Shown piece after piece: positions 24,017 to 34,088 of a stretch of 64,000 bases of DNA. The stretch is from Chitinophaga oryziterrae (lineage in GTDB: Bacteria; Bacteroidota; Bacteroidia; Chitinophagales; Chitinophagaceae): the NCBI RefSeq assembly GCF_009758125.1, contig NZ_WRXO01000002.1, forward strand, positions 186,001 through 250,000, read 5' to 3'. A program made the position numbers and the translations under genes. A model generated the notes under the pieces. The model did no database searches, had not been told where the DNA came from, and saw only the letters and a list, made by a program, of their open reading frames with translations. Each line of letters begins with the position of its first letter. The first letter of the stretch is position 1.

Positions 24017-24835
24017 ATGGGTCAGAAAACAAATCCTATTGGTAACAGGTTAGGTATCATCAAAGGATGGGACTCTAATTGGTATGGCAGCAAAAAGGAT
24101 TATCCTGTCAAACTGATCGAAGATAACAAGATCAGAACTTACCTGAGCGCCCGTATCAATAAAGGCGGTATCTCTCGTGTAGTAATTGAAAGAACATTAG
24201 GAAAGCTGATCATCACCATCCATACATCTAAACCTGGTATCATCATAGGTAAAGGCGGTGGAGAGGTTGATCGTATCAAGGAAGAGCTGAAGAAGCTGAC
24301 TAGCAAAGAAGATGTTCAGATAAACATTCTTGAAATTCGTCGTCCGGAAATAGATGCTAACATCGTTGCTGAAACAATCGCTAAGCAGATCGAAAGCCGT
24401 ATCAACTACAAACGTGCTATAAAGATGGCTATCGCCACTGCTTTAAGAATGGGTGCAGAAGGTATCAAGGTTAAAGTTGGTGGTCGTCTGGGTGGTGCTG
24501 AAATCGCTCGTTCAGAAGAAATGAAACAAGGTCGCGTACCTTTGCACACTTTCCGTATGGACATCGACTACGCTTCTATCTTCGCCTTAACCGTTTACGG
24601 TAAGATAGGTATCAAAGTATGGATCTGTAAAGGTGAAGTACTGGGCGAACGTGATCTGAACCCTAACGCAGTTGCCGGTAAAGATGGCGAAGGTCGTACA
24701 GGCGGTGGAAACCGTGGTGGCGAAAGAGGTGGTGAACATCGTGGCGGCGGAGAAAGAAGAGATAACAACCGTGGTGGCGGAGAGAGAAGAGGTGGTGGAA
24801 ATAGCGGTGGTGGTGACCGTGGTGGCCGTAGATAG
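24017..24835 (+). CDS. rpsC: 30S ribosomal protein S3 with Gly/Arg-rich C-terminal extension
   Basis: A 272-residue mRNA-entry protein, longer than the usual 210-240. The KH domain has [17 protein letters not shown]; the C-terminal domain ends around DLNPNAV. The last 50 or so residues are an RGG-like tail ([19 protein letters not shown]... [10 protein letters not shown]). Similar disordered tails occur in other Bacteroidota S3 proteins and may contact mRNA or rRNA (inference). The gene is in the standard L22-S3-L16 order. Confidence 0.97.
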   Translation: MGQKTNPIGNRLGIIKGWDSNWYGSKKDYPVKLIEDNKIRTYLSARINKGGISRVVIERTLGKLIITIHTSKPGIIIGKGGGEVDRIKEELKKLTSKEDVQINILEIRRPEIDANIVAETIAKQIESRINYKRAIKMAIATALRMGAEGIKVKVGGRLGGAEIARSEEMKQGRVPLHTFRMDIDYASIFALTVYGKIGIKVWICKGEVLGERDLNPNAVAGKDGEGRTGGGNRGGERGGEHRGGGERRDNNRGGGERRGGGNSGGGDRGGRR

Positions 24836-24876
24836 TCTTACTTAACAATTAACATTAACAATTAACTAATACCGAG

Positions 24877-25296
24877 ATGTTACAGCCAAAGAGAACGAAA
24901 CACAGGAAGATGCACAAAGGCCGCATCAAAGGTAATGCGAAGCGTGGTGCTGCGCTGTCCTTTGGTACTTTCGGCCTCAAAGCAATGGAACCTAAGTGGA
25001 TCACTGACCGGCAGATTGAAGCTGCCAGGGTGGCTCTGACCAGGCATATGAAGCGTGAAGGTAACGTGTGGATACGTATTTTCCCTGATAAGTCTATTAC
25101 CGCCAAACCACTTGAAGTGAGGATGGGTAAAGGTAAAGGTGCTCCAGATCATTGGGCTGCCGTAGTAAAACCAGGCCGTATCTTATTCGAAGCGGATGGC
25201 GTGTCTATGCAGGTAGCTAAAGAAGCAATGGAACTGGCCGCTCAAAAGCTGCCTATTAAAGTGAAATTTGTAGTACGTCGCGATTACGTTGCATAA
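24877..25296 (+). CDS. rplP: 50S ribosomal protein L16
   Basis: A 139-residue protein of the A-site tRNA region. [19 protein letters not shown] and [41 protein letters not shown] are hallmark segments. The arginine after GKGKG is absent as in many Bacteroidota. Confidence 0.98.
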   Translation: MLQPKRTKHRKMHKGRIKGNAKRGAALSFGTFGLKAMEPKWITDRQIEAARVALTRHMKREGNVWIRIFPDKSITAKPLEVRMGKGKGAPDHWAAVVKPGRILFEADGVSMQVAKEAMELAAQKLPIKVKFVVRRDYVA

Positions 25297-25365
25297 TCCG
25301 GTAACGCAGAAATGCAAAACGGAAGTGATAAACTATAAACGATAAACCAGAAATTAAATATTACA

Positions 25366-25566
25366 ATGGTAAAAGAAAAGCTGGATCTGAAAGGCCTGAG
25401 CGAACAGGACCTGAGAGCGAAAATCTCTGAGGAAGAGTTACGCCTGAAGAAAGTTACGTTCAGTCATGCAATTACGCCCATTGAGAATCCAATGAGCATC
25501 CGCTCACTCAGGCGTCAGATAGCACAGCTGAAAACTGAGCTGCGCAAAAGAGAACTGGGCTTTTAG
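25366..25566 (+). CDS. rpmC: 50S ribosomal protein L29
   Basis: A 66-residue two-helix protein at the tunnel exit beside L23. LSEQDLRAKISEEELRLKKVTFSHAITPIENPMSIRSLRRQIAQLKTELRKREL shows the paired helices and conserved NP-IR-LRR-IA core. Confidence 0.96.
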   Translation: MVKEKLDLKGLSEQDLRAKISEEELRLKKVTFSHAITPIENPMSIRSLRRQIAQLKTELRKRELGF

Positions 25567-25644
25567 AGCCTGAATACTATAAATATTCATTAATCCAATT
25601 CCGAAACATACCGGAAAAGGCTTGAAGAGTAAACACTTTCAACA

Positions 25645-25902
25645 ATGATCGAAAGAAAATTACGAAAAATCAGAACTGGTGTTGTATCCAGCAACAAAAT
25701 GGATAAAACCATCACCGTTAACGTTGAGCGTAAGGTGAAACACCCTATGTATGGTAAGTTCGTTAAGAAAACTACCAAATTCATGGCGCATGACGATAAA
25801 AACGAGTGCAGTATCGGCGATACCGTTAAAATAATGGAAGTTCGCCCTCTGAGCAAAAACAAATGCTGGAGACTGGTTGAGGTTATCGAAAAAGTAAAAT
25901 AA
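25645..25902 (+). CDS. rpsQ: 30S ribosomal protein S17
   Basis: An 85-residue OB-fold protein. [77 protein letters not shown] matches S17 along its length. Precedes rplN with a 73-nt spacer. Confidence 0.97.
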   Translation: MIERKLRKIRTGVVSSNKMDKTITVNVERKVKHPMYGKFVKKTTKFMAHDDKNECSIGDTVKIMEVRPLSKNKCWRLVEVIEKVK

Positions 25903-25975
25903 TCTATTTGTTTCAAGCTACACTCGGCATCCCCGGGTATAGCCGCTGATTAAACAACTAACAAATTCATTACGA

Positions 25976-26344
25976 ATGATACAACAAGAATCAAGGCTGA
26001 ATGTAGCTGATAACAGCGGTGCCAAAGAGGTGCTGTGTATTAGGGTATTAGGCAACTCCGGCCAGGACTATGCAAAAGTGGGCGATAGAATCGTAGTAAC
26101 AGTGAAAGATGCAATCCCGGGCGGTGGCGTAAAGAAAGGTATGGTTACCAAAGCTGTTATTGTAAGAACTAAAAACAAGCTGCGCCGTAAAGACGGATCC
26201 TATATCCGCTTCGACGATAACGCCGTTGTATTGCTGAACAACTCTGACGAGCCACGCGGTACCCGTATTTTCGGACCAGTTGCCCGTGAGCTGCGCGATA
26301 AGGGATACATGAAGATTATCTCTCTGGCTCCCGAGGTGCTGTAA
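25976..26344 (+). CDS. rplN: 50S ribosomal protein L14
   Basis: A 122-residue protein at the subunit interface and silencing-factor site. [26 protein letters not shown] and the IVRTKN...[34 protein letters not shown] segment are diagnostic. The following spacer carries a near-perfect 19-bp inverted repeat and a new promoter box for rplX. Confidence 0.98.
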   Translation: MIQQESRLNVADNSGAKEVLCIRVLGNSGQDYAKVGDRIVVTVKDAIPGGGVKKGMVTKAVIVRTKNKLRRKDGSYIRFDDNAVVLLNNSDEPRGTRIFGPVARELRDKGYMKIISLAPEVL

Positions 26345-26363
26345 TCAAAGACACTACAGAAAG

Positions 26364-26441
26364 GCAAAAAGTAAAAAGTAAAGGGCTCGAAACGGCAGAA
26401 TATTTTACTTTTTAATTTTTGCTTTTTTCTTTTTATCTTTG
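26364..26441 (+). promoter_or_regulatory. Inverted repeat and internal promoter before rplX
   Basis: Arms of 19 nt (GCAAAAAGTAAAAAGTAAA at 26364-26382 and its near-complement at 26404-26422, one mismatch) are followed by -7 TATCTTTG at 26434-26441 and GCAGCCC. The infA promoter has the same TATCTTTGCAG core. It may terminate part of the upstream transcript and restart it. Confidence 0.6.
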
Positions 26442-26515
26442 CAGCCCGTTTCAAAAACGACAATATTAATCAAGCGAAACCAGTGTTTCGCTTGGCGTTT
26501 ATAAATAAACAAATA

Positions 26516-26854
26516 ATGAAAACGAGATTCAAGCCTAAGTTCAACATTAAGAAAGGCGACACGGTAGTGGTGATTGCCGGTGATGACAAGGACAGAACCA
26601 AGCCCCGTCAGGTGCTTGAAGTAATTCCTGACAAGGCACGCATACTGGTTGAAGGTGTTAACATCATCACCAAGCATACCAAACCAACCGCTCAGAATAC
26701 CAAAGGTGGTATAGTTAAGCAGGAAGCTCCTATCGCTATCTCTAACGTAATGTTATGGGATGCTAAAGCAGGTAAGGCTACCAGGGTTAACAGACAGCGT
26801 GATAACGGTAAATTAGTTCGTATAGCTAAAAAATCAGGGGAGGTAATTAAATAA
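26516..26854 (+). CDS. rplX: 50S ribosomal protein L24
   Basis: A 112-residue assembly-initiator with a KOW motif ([41 protein letters not shown]). The ATG at 26516 (MKTRFKPK) is preferred over an in-frame codon 33 nt upstream in the promoter leader. Its stop overlaps the rplE start (TAATG), indicating translational coupling. Confidence 0.96.
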   Translation: MKTRFKPKFNIKKGDTVVVIAGDDKDRTKPRQVLEVIPDKARILVEGVNIITKHTKPTAQNTKGGIVKQEAPIAISNVMLWDAKAGKATRVNRQRDNGKLVRIAKKSGEVIK

Positions 26855-27435
26855 TGGCAAACACTACATATACACCCAGACTACAAACAAAATACCACGA
26901 TGAAGTGGTTGGAACTCTGCACAAGAAGTTCAACTATAAATCAGTTATGCAGGTGCCTCGCCTGGTAAAGATCTGTCTGAACCAAGGTATCAATGGTGCT
27001 GTAGGTGATAAGAAACTGGTAGATATTGCTGTGGACGAAATGACCCGTATCTCCGGTCAGAAAGCGATCGCTACAATGTCTAAGAAAGATATCTCTAACT
27101 TCAAGTTGAGAAAAAACATGCCTATCGGCGCTCGTGTTACCTTACGCAGCACCAATATGTATGATTTCCTGGATCGCCTGATTGCAGTTTCCCTGCCTCG
27201 CGTACGTGACTTCAAAGGCGTGAATGAAAAAGCTTTCGATGGCCGCGGTAACTATACCCTGGGTATCACCGAGCAGATCATTTTCCCTGAAATCGATATC
27301 GATAAAGTAACTAAGATTTCCGGTATGGATATTACCTTCGTTACTACGGCTAAAACCAACGAAGAAGCTTATGAGCTCCTGAAAGAACTTGGTATGCCGT
27401 TCAAGAACATGAAGAAAGATACTCAGGAAAACTAA
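26854..27435 (+). CDS. rplE: 50S ribosomal protein L5
   Basis: A 193-residue 5S rRNA-binding protein. [70 protein letters not shown] and [16 protein letters not shown] are diagnostic. Coupled to rplX by a 1-nt overlap. Confidence 0.98.
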   Translation: MANTTYTPRLQTKYHDEVVGTLHKKFNYKSVMQVPRLVKICLNQGINGAVGDKKLVDIAVDEMTRISGQKAIATMSKKDISNFKLRKNMPIGARVTLRSTNMYDFLDRLIAVSLPRVRDFKGVNEKAFDGRGNYTLGITEQIIFPEIDIDKVTKISGMDITFVTTAKTNEEAYELLKELGMPFKNMKKDTQEN

Positions 27436-27512
27436 TCATACTGATATCAAATTCCAAACCTTCACAGGATTTGGAATTTGAACTTTTTATAAACTGGAAT
27501 TTTAAACTCATT

Positions 27513-27782
27513 ATGGCAAAAGAATCCGTAAAAGCTCGCCAAAGAAAGAGAGAAGCTATGGTTGCTAAATTCGCAGAAAAACGTGCTACCCTCAAAGCTG
27601 AAGGTAACTACGCAGCTCTGGACTTGCTTCCTAAAAATGCATCTCCCGTTCGCCTGCATAACAGGTGTCAGCTGACCGGCCGTCCAAAAGGTTACATGCG
27701 TCACTTCGGTATGTGTCGTAACATTTTCCGCGACCTGGCACTGGCTGGTAAAATACCCGGCGTTAGAAAAGCTAGCTGGTAA
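27513..27782 (+). CDS. rpsN: 30S ribosomal protein S14 (zinc-independent form)
   Basis: An 89-residue S14 of the longer type. [24 protein letters not shown] and [41 protein letters not shown] are diagnostic. It lacks the four-cysteine zinc knuckle of the short form. The ATG at 27513 fits the family start; an earlier in-frame ATG overlaps the 12-bp inverted repeat at 27447-27481. Confidence 0.97.
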   Translation: MAKESVKARQRKREAMVAKFAEKRATLKAEGNYAALDLLPKNASPVRLHNRCQLTGRPKGYMRHFGMCRNIFRDLALAGKIPGVRKASW

Positions 27783-27894
27783 GCCGATCGCTCCCCGGAA
27801 TAACTCCGGCCGGCATCGCAAAATTTTGAATTGATTTTCCCATCTATTACTGATTGGATATCGCATTGTAAACAGTTTTTAAATTTTAAGAACA

Positions 27895-28293
27895 ATGGTT
27901 ACTGATCCAATAGCAGACTTCCTGACAAGAATCCGGAACGCGCAAATGGCCAACCACAGGATTGTAGAAATTCCTGCCTCCAAACTGAAGAAACGTATCA
28001 CAGAAATTCTGTACGACAAAGGTTATATCCTGAAGTACAAATTCGAAGAAGATACTAAACAGGGGCTTATCAAAATAGCTCTGAAGTATGACCCGCAAAC
28101 CAAAATACCTGCTATCACTGATCTGCAGCGTATCAGCCGTCCGGGCTTACGTCAATACTCCAAACCTGCCGACTTCAAACGTATCAAGAATGGTCTGGGT
28201 GTTGCAATCATCTCTACTTCTAAAGGCGTAATGACCGATAAAGAAGCGAAAACACAGAACGTAGGTGGCGAAGTAGTTTGCTTCATCTATTAA
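27895..28293 (+). CDS. rpsH: 30S ribosomal protein S8
   Basis: A 132-residue central-domain 16S rRNA binder. MVTDPIADFLTRIRNAQMANHRIVEIPASKLKKRITEIL opens it, and GVAIISTSKGVMTDKEAKTQNVGGEVVCFIY ends it. In E. coli S8 represses the spc operon; no equivalent site was identified here. A CGGATGAG/CTCATCCG hairpin follows (28300-28318). Confidence 0.98.
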   Translation: MVTDPIADFLTRIRNAQMANHRIVEIPASKLKKRITEILYDKGYILKYKFEEDTKQGLIKIALKYDPQTKIPAITDLQRISRPGLRQYSKPADFKRIKNGLGVAIISTSKGVMTDKEAKTQNVGGEVVCFIY

Positions 28294-28410
28294 TATATAC
28301 GGATGAGTCTCTCATCCGACCAGCAAAATGGAACTCTGACAATTAAGCCTTCTATACGGAGCTGAACACGGAGAACCTGCTATTACAACATAACAGTAAA
28401 AACTGCAATT

Positions 28411-28968
28411 ATGTCTCGTATAGGTAAAAGTCCTATCAAATTGGTAAGTGGTGTTACAGTTTCTGTAGCCCCAACTTCTAATGAACTGACTGTAAAAGGC
28501 CCTAAAGGTGAACTGAAAAGGATCATCGACAGGGATATCAAAATAGAAGTAAAAGACGATGTACTTACTGTAGTTCGTCCTACTGATCAGATCCGTCACC
28601 GCGCATTGCACGGTTTATACCGCGCACTGGTTGCCAACATGGTAACAGGTGTTACTGATGGTTTCAAAAAACAACTCGAACTGGTGGGTGTTGGTTACAA
28701 AGCCACAAACGCTGGTCAGCTGTTAGACCTTTCATTAGGTTACTCTCATAACATCGTTATCGAGATACCTAAAGAACTGAAAGTAGCTACCCTCACAGAA
28801 AAAGGTGCTAACCCTAAAATCATGCTGGAAGGAATCGACAACCAGCTGTTAGGTCAGGTTGCAGCTAAAATCCGTAGTCTGCGTAAACCAGAACCATACA
28901 AAGGTAAGGGGGTACGTTACAGCGATGAAGTGGTACGTAAGAAAGCAGGTAAGTCTGCAGGTAAATAA
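28411..28968 (+). CDS. rplF: 50S ribosomal protein L6
   Basis: A 185-residue two-domain protein near the factor-binding site. MSRIGKSPIKLVSGVTVSVAPTSNELTVKGPKGEL and KRIIDRDIKIEV, then the C-terminal RKPEPYKGKGVRYSDEVVRKKAGKSAGK, are typical. A perfect 13-bp inverted repeat follows at 28973-29008. Confidence 0.98.
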   Translation: MSRIGKSPIKLVSGVTVSVAPTSNELTVKGPKGELKRIIDRDIKIEVKDDVLTVVRPTDQIRHRALHGLYRALVANMVTGVTDGFKKQLELVGVGYKATNAGQLLDLSLGYSHNIVIEIPKELKVATLTEKGANPKIMLEGIDNQLLGQVAAKIRSLRKPEPYKGKGVRYSDEVVRKKAGKSAGK

Positions 28969-29053
28969 TTTTAATTAGCTAACTGGTAGTAATATCAGTT
29001 AGCTAATTCAACAACGTTCCGGCAGTATCGGAATGATAAAAATAAACAGAGAA

Positions 29054-29407
29054 ATGAGCACACAAATTAACAGGAGACAGAAGATCCGCTATCGCATCCG
29101 CAAGAAAATCGGCGGTAGTGCACAAAAGCCAAGATTATCTGTATTTCGCAGCAATAGCGATATTTACGTGCAATTGATAGATGATACCAATGGCGTAACA
29201 CTGGCTTCCGCTTCTTCACGTGAAAAAGATATCGTAGCGCAGAAAGTACCCAAAATAGAAAAATCTAAATTGGTAGGTGCTGCATTAGCAACTAAAGCAA
29301 AAGCGCTGGGTATCACTACATGTACTTTTGACCGCGGTGGTTATCTGTACCATGGACGTGTAAAGAGTGTAGCAGATGGAGCCAGGGAAGGTGGTCTTCA
29401 ATTCTAA
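29054..29407 (+). CDS. rplR: 50S ribosomal protein L18
   Basis: A 117-residue 5S rRNA binder. [44 protein letters not shown] and [29 protein letters not shown] are diagnostic. An ATG at 29033 in frame would add seven residues, but the family normally begins at MST, so 29054 is chosen. Confidence 0.96.
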   Translation: MSTQINRRQKIRYRIRKKIGGSAQKPRLSVFRSNSDIYVQLIDDTNGVTLASASSREKDIVAQKVPKIEKSKLVGAALATKAKALGITTCTFDRGGYLYHGRVKSVADGAREGGLQF

Positions 29408-29444
29408 ATCGAAATTGATTAAATCGTAATTCGCAAATAATAAA

Positions 29445-29963
29445 ATGGCAAAGAATACATTTAATAAAGTAAAAGCCGGTGACCTGGAGCTGAAAGAGAA
29501 GGTAGTGGCTATCAACCGTGTTACTAAAACAACCAAAGGCGGACGTACTTTCAGTTTTTCTGCCCTGGTAGTTGTTGGTAACGAACACGGTGTTGTTGGT
29601 CACGGTCTTGGTAAAGCTAAGGAAGTACAGGAAGCTATCACTAAAGGTATCGATGATGCTAAGAAAAATCTCATCAAAGTACCTGTAATGCATGGCACTA
29701 TTCCTCACGACCAGTTAGCTAAAGAAGGTGCTGCTAAAGTACTGATAAAACCAGCTGCTCATGGTACCGGTGTAATCGCCGGAGGTTCAATGCGTGCTGT
29801 ACTGGAAAGTGCAGGTATCACTGACGTATTGGCTAAATCTCTTGGTTCTGCTAACCCGCACAACGTGGTTAAAGCTACTTTCAAAGCTTTAGGCCTGCTG
29901 CGCGAACCTTTACAGGTAGCAAGAACAAGAAGTGTGTCTCTGAAGAAAGTATTTAACGGTTAA
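29445..29963 (+). CDS. rpsE: 30S ribosomal protein S5
   Basis: A 172-residue fidelity protein. [51 protein letters not shown] is the dsRNA-binding core where spectinomycin-resistance changes arise; VTKTTKGGR is unaltered. A TAACGCGCGTTA palindrome follows the stop. Confidence 0.98.
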   Translation: MAKNTFNKVKAGDLELKEKVVAINRVTKTTKGGRTFSFSALVVVGNEHGVVGHGLGKAKEVQEAITKGIDDAKKNLIKVPVMHGTIPHDQLAKEGAAKVLIKPAAHGTGVIAGGSMRAVLESAGITDVLAKSLGSANPHNVVKATFKALGLLREPLQVARTRSVSLKKVFNG

Positions 29964-29993
29964 TAACGCGCGTTAAGCGAAATTCATATAACA

Positions 29994-30179
29994 ATGGCAA
30001 AGATCAAGATCACTCAGGTAAAAAGTGGTATAGACCGTTCAGAACGTCAGAAGCTTACGCTTAAAGCGCTGGGCCTGAAAAAAATGAACGCCACTGTAGA
30101 AGTGGAAGCTACTCCCCAGATTCTGGGTATGGTACGCAAAGTAGATCATCTGGTAAAAGTTGATGGAGCCAAGGCGTAA
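29994..30179 (+). CDS. rpmD: 50S ribosomal protein L30
   Basis: A 61-residue protein, KITQVKSGIDRSERQKLTLKALGLKKMNATVEVEATPQILGMVRKVDHLVKV, matching bacterial L30 along its length. 31 nt after rpsE. Confidence 0.96.
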   Translation: MAKIKITQVKSGIDRSERQKLTLKALGLKKMNATVEVEATPQILGMVRKVDHLVKVDGAKA

Positions 30180-30287
30180 TATCTTTTATTACCCGGGAAA
30201 TAATCATACTTTTATACTGAAGATTTAAGAAGAACATTTATATTTAAAGCGAGCGGGTAATTTCCGCGTAAGTAAAAAGAATTAATT

Positions 30288-30734
30288 ATGAATCTGCATA
30301 CGTTACAGCCTGCACAAGGTTCCGTACATAAAGAGAAACGCCTTGGTCGTGGTGAAGCATCCGGTAAGGGTGGTACCGCTACAAAAGGTAATAAAGGTGG
30401 ACAATCACGCGCTGGTTACAGCAGTAAAAGAGGTCACGAAGGTGGACAGATGCCAATCCAGCGTCGTATGCCTAAACGTGGTTTCAAAAGCCTGAACCGT
30501 GTTGAATACCAGGTATTTAACATCGGTGAGCTTGATCACTTAGTGGAAAAATTCAGCCTGACTGACTTCTCTGTGGAAAATCTTTACATGAACGGTCTTA
30601 TCAACAAGACTGCTAAAGTAAAAATCTTAGGTCACGGAGAACTGAAAGCCAAAGTAACCGCGAAAGTAAATGCCATCAGCGAAAAAGCTAAGCAATTAAT
30701 CGAATCTGCGGGTGGAACTGTAGAGTTGGTATAA
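30288..30734 (+). CDS. rplO: 50S ribosomal protein L15
   Basis: A 148-residue protein with the basic glycine-rich N-terminus GSVHKEKRLGRGEASGKGGTATKGNKGGQSRAGYSSKRGHEGGQMPIQRRMPKRGFKS. Immediately followed by a hairpin (30751-30776) before secY. Confidence 0.97.
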   Translation: MNLHTLQPAQGSVHKEKRLGRGEASGKGGTATKGNKGGQSRAGYSSKRGHEGGQMPIQRRMPKRGFKSLNRVEYQVFNIGELDHLVEKFSLTDFSVENLYMNGLINKTAKVKILGHGELKAKVTAKVNAISEKAKQLIESAGGTVELV

Positions 30735-30750
30735 GATTTCACGACTGAGG

Positions 30751-30776
30751 AGACGCCTACGAAGTAGTGCGTCTTT
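30751..30776 (+). terminator. Hairpin between rplO and secY, attenuator-like
   Basis: AGACGC-CTAC-GAA-GTAG-(T)-GCGTCT followed by TTT. Because secY has no visible promoter in the 30 nt left, it may act as a partial terminator that lowers secY expression relative to ribosomal proteins. Confidence 0.6.
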
Positions 30777-30807
30777 TCATATTTTAGATATTAAATATTC
30801 TCTTCCT

Positions 30808-32148
30808 GTGAAGAAATTTATCGAAACGATTAAGAATATCTGGAGCATCGAGGATTTGCGTAGCAGAATCCTCACTACCTTGCTTCTTGTCCTAATTTAT
30901 CGTGTAGGATCCTATATCGTGTTACCCGGTATCGATGCCAACCTATTGCACCAGTTCTCTGAAAAATCTAATCAGGGTATTCTCGGACTGTTCAACATGT
31001 TTGCCGGTGGTTCGTTTTCCAGAGCTTCTATCTTTGCTCTCGGAATCATGCCTTTCATTTCTGCGTCTATTGCAATACAGCTGCTGACCATCGCAGTGCC
31101 GTATTTCCAGAAACTGCAGAAAGAAGGTGAAAGCGGCCGGAAAAAAATCAACCAGTTTACCCGTATACTCACCGTTGTAGTTACAGGTTTCCAGGCAAGT
31201 GCTTACGTGGCGTTCCTGAAAAACCAGTCCAGCGGTGCTATCATAGCTGAATACGGTACCTTCTTCTTCTGGTTAACTACCACCATCGTCCTTACAGCAG
31301 GTACCCTGTTCGTAATGTGGCTGGGTGAAAAAATCACGGATAAAGGTATTGGTAACGGTACATCTATCATCATCATGGTTGGAATCCTGGCGCGTCTCCC
31401 CCAGGCGCTTATTCAGGAGTTCACATCCAGAACTACAGAAGCCGGTGGCGGTCTGTTGGTGTTCCTGATAGAACTGGCTGTTTTCATATTCATCACTATA
31501 GGACTGATCCTGCTGGTTCAGGGTACTCGTAAGGTACCTGTGAATTATGCAAAACGTATAGTAGGAAACAAACAATTTGGTGGTGTTCGCCAGTTCATCC
31601 CCTTAAAGGTGAATGCAGCGGGCGTTATGCCTATCATCTTTGCCCAGGCAATTATGTTTATTCCTGCAACTGCCATCGGATTCGCAACCTCTGACAGTGC
31701 ATCAGGTTTCATTCGCATCTTCAGTGATCATACGAACGGCTGGTATAATGTAATCTATGCAGTACTGGTGATCGTCTTCACATACTTTTACACTGCGTTG
31801 ATCTTTAACCCAACTCAGATGGCAGATGAAATGAAACGTAACAACGGTTTCGTACCAGGTGTTAAGCCAGGTAAGGCGACAGCTGATTACATCGGTGCTG
31901 TGATGGACCGCATCACTTTACCGGGAGCATTCTTCCTGGCAATGGTGGGTATCCTGCCTGGTGTTGCTGCTGCTGTACATATCAATAGCAACTTTGCTTC
32001 TTTCTTCGGTGGTACCTCCCTCCTGATCATGGTAGGTGTTATCCTCGATACATTGCAGCAAATTGAAAGCCAACTCCTCATGCGCCACTATGATGGTCTG
32101 ATGAGTACAGGCAGAATCAAGGGCAGAACAGCCCCTGCTAACGTCTAG
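30808..32148 (+). CDS. secY: Protein translocase subunit SecY
   Basis: A 446-residue channel of the Sec translocon with ten membrane segments. LPGIDANLLHQF, LGIMPFISASIAIQLLTIAVPYFQ, GNGTSIIIMVGI and FNPTQMADEMKRNNGFVPGVKPGKATADYI are diagnostic. It starts with GTG at 30808; there is no better ATG at the conserved N-terminus. Followed by an inverted repeat (32172-32237) before map. Confidence 0.98.
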   Translation: MKKFIETIKNIWSIEDLRSRILTTLLLVLIYRVGSYIVLPGIDANLLHQFSEKSNQGILGLFNMFAGGSFSRASIFALGIMPFISASIAIQLLTIAVPYFQKLQKEGESGRKKINQFTRILTVVVTGFQASAYVAFLKNQSSGAIIAEYGTFFFWLTTTIVLTAGTLFVMWLGEKITDKGIGNGTSIIIMVGILARLPQALIQEFTSRTTEAGGGLLVFLIELAVFIFITIGLILLVQGTRKVPVNYAKRIVGNKQFGGVRQFIPLKVNAAGVMPIIFAQAIMFIPATAIGFATSDSASGFIRIFSDHTNGWYNVIYAVLVIVFTYFYTALIFNPTQMADEMKRNNGFVPGVKPGKATADYIGAVMDRITLPGAFFLAMVGILPGVAAAVHINSNFASFFGGTSLLIMVGVILDTLQQIESQLLMRHYDGLMSTGRIKGRTAPANV

Positions 32149-32171
32149 TTGATTTCGGCTACTTTAAAATA

Positions 32172-32237
32172 AAGCCACAGAAGCATAAAGCCAACAGCGG
32201 GGAAAGCCTTTCTGCAGGATTTATGCTTTAGTGGCTT
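32172..32237 (+). terminator. Long inverted repeat between secY and map
   Basis: AAGCCAC-AG-AAGCATAAA pairs with TTTATGCTT-TA-GTGGCTT across a loop of about 30 nt and is followed within a few bases by TTTTT. Probable terminator or processing site. Confidence 0.65.
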
Positions 32238-32300
32238 AACTTTTTAATATAACTGCGGCGCATACTTCGCAATTAAACTTTTCCAACCCGTTTTTAAACT

Positions 32301-33101
32301 ATGGTGCATTACAAAACTAAGGATGAAATTGAGCTGATGCGCAAAAGCGCATTATTGGTTAGTGCTACATTAGAAGAAGTAGCCAGTAAATTAAAACCGG
32401 GAATGAGTACGCTGGAAGTTGATGAAATAGCGGAAAAGTTTATCCTGGCAAATGGCGCCACCCCGTCTTTCAAAAACTATAAAGGCTTCCCTAACAGCAT
32501 CTGTGCTTCTGTTAACTCAGAAGTAGTGCATGGTATCCCTAATACGTACGTATTACAGGACGGAGACATTGTTAGTGTGGACGTTGGCGTATTCCTTAAC
32601 GGCTTCCACGGAGACAGTGCTTATACATTTGCCATCGGCAATGTAAAACCCGAAATCCTGCAGCTGATGAAGGAAACCAAGGCTGCTCTTTATAAAGGGA
32701 TAGAGAAAGCCATAGTGGGTAACCGCGTTGGCGATATCGGCAATGCCATTCAGGAGCACACAGAGAAGGAACGCGGCTACGGTGTAGTTCGCGAACTGGT
32801 AGGGCACGGCCTGGGTCGTAACCTGCATGAAGACCCTCAGGTGCCTAACTATGGCAAACGTGGTAGCGGTCCTATCATGAAAGAAGGATTGGTCATCGCG
32901 ATTGAGCCTATGGTGAATCTGGGTGGCAGGGATGTAGAGTACCTGGAAGATGGCTGGACTGTCATCACCCGCGATGAGAAACCATCCGTTCATTTCGAAC
33001 ACACGGTGGCTATCATGAAAGGTAAGGCAGATGTACTTTCTTCTTTTGCAGGCATAGAAAAAGCAGAACAGAATAACCCTGCTTTAACCGCAAACTATTG
33101 A
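32301..33101 (+). CDS. map: Methionine aminopeptidase, type I
   Basis: A 266-residue cobalt/iron-type enzyme removing initiator Met. SVDVGVFLNGFHGDSAYTFAIG carries metal-binding aspartates, GHGLGRNLHEDPQVPNYG the conserved His, and AIEPMVNLGG...SVHFEHTVAI the metal glutamates. Between secY and infA, as in many Bacteroidota spc clusters. Confidence 0.97.
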   Translation: MVHYKTKDEIELMRKSALLVSATLEEVASKLKPGMSTLEVDEIAEKFILANGATPSFKNYKGFPNSICASVNSEVVHGIPNTYVLQDGDIVSVDVGVFLNGFHGDSAYTFAIGNVKPEILQLMKETKAALYKGIEKAIVGNRVGDIGNAIQEHTEKERGYGVVRELVGHGLGRNLHEDPQVPNYGKRGSGPIMKEGLVIAIEPMVNLGGRDVEYLEDGWTVITRDEKPSVHFEHTVAIMKGKADVLSSFAGIEKAEQNNPALTANY

Positions 33102-33190
33102 TAATTAACACTATGGCTGCAATAGCAATCCCAGCCGAGATTAATTATTCACGTTTATTTTATTAATTTTATTTTTTCTTAAGATTTTGC

Positions 33191-33198
33191 TATCTTTG
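33191..33198 (+). promoter_or_regulatory. infA promoter -7 box
   Basis: TATCTTTG followed by CAGTCC, 18 nt before the infA ATG. Same TATCTTTGCAG core as at rplX. A bipartite inverted repeat, TGATAATTAA/TTAATTATTC with GGCTG/CAGCC inside, lies upstream (33099-33150). Confidence 0.65.
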
Positions 33199-33215
33199 CA
33201 GTCCTAAAAATTTTT

Positions 33216-33434
33216 ATGGCAAAACAGGCACTCATTAAACAGGATGGAATAATACTAGAAGCCTTGTCTAACGCTATGTTCCGGGTAAAACTGGAAAACG
33301 GACATGAGATATTGGCTACCATTTCTGGAAAAATGAGAATGCACTATATACGCATCCTGCCAGGCGATAAAGTGGGAGTGGAGATGAGTCCATACGATTT
33401 AAGCAGGGGAAGAATCATATTCAGATATAAATAA
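33216..33434 (+). CDS. infA: Translation initiation factor IF-1
   Basis: A 72-residue S1/OB-fold protein that blocks the A site during initiation. [67 protein letters not shown] is complete and canonical. Followed by rpmJ after 28 nt. Confidence 0.98.
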   Translation: MAKQALIKQDGIILEALSNAMFRVKLENGHEILATISGKMRMHYIRILPGDKVGVEMSPYDLSRGRIIFRYK

Positions 33435-33462
33435 TAACAAACAGAATTATAACTTATAACTT

Positions 33463-33579
33463 ATGAGAGTTAGAGCTTCCATAAAAAAAAGAAGTGCAGA
33501 TTGCAAGATTGTGCGCCGCCATGGAAAATTGTTGGTAATCAACAAGAAGAATCCCCGTTTTAAACAACGTCAGGGATAA
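33463..33579 (+). CDS. rpmJ: 50S ribosomal protein L36
   Basis: A 38-residue protein, [19 protein letters not shown] then [19 protein letters not shown]. It keeps only one cysteine (C14) of the zinc-ribbon quartet, so it is the zinc-independent (C-) form. Found between infA and rpsM, its standard place. It was too short for automated long-frame calling. Confidence 0.96.
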   Translation: MRVRASIKKRSADCKIVRRHGKLLVINKKNPRFKQRQG

Positions 33580-33615
33580 TCATTAATTAGTAATTAGTAA
33601 ATCTAAAATACAAAT

Positions 33616-33996
33616 ATGGCACGTATAGCCGGTATAGATCTTCCTAAAAATAAAAGAGGAGTAATAGGCCTGACCTATATCTATGGTATTGGCCGTTCCC
33701 ACGCCCAATATATCCTGGAAACAGCTAAAATCGACTTTAGCAAAAAGGTTAAGGACTGGAATGATGATGAGCAGGGTGCTATCCGTAACATCATTAATGC
33801 TGAGTTCAAGGTTGAAGGTCAGCTGCGTTCTGAGATTCAGATGAATATCAAGCGTTTGCTGGATATCGCCTGCTATCGTGGTCTGCGTCACAGGAAGGGT
33901 TTACCATTAAGAGGTCAGCGTACACGTACCAACAGCCGTACCCGTAAAGGTAAGCGTAAGACGGTTGCAGGTAAGAAAAAGGCGCCGAAGAAATAA
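33616..33996 (+). CDS. rpsM: 30S ribosomal protein S13
   Basis: A 126-residue head protein contacting P-site t[37 protein letters not shown] and [35 protein letters not shown] are diagnostic. Confidence 0.98.
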   Translation: MARIAGIDLPKNKRGVIGLTYIYGIGRSHAQYILETAKIDFSKKVKDWNDDEQGAIRNIINAEFKVEGQLRSEIQMNIKRLLDIACYRGLRHRKGLPLRGQRTRTNSRTRKGKRKTVAGKKKAPKK

Positions 33997-34088
33997 ACTT
34001 GATATTACAAATAACAAGTTCCTGTTTCCAATAGTCGTTTATATGACAAGCGGAAGTTGGAACCTGGAACCTGGAATTTTATATAATT

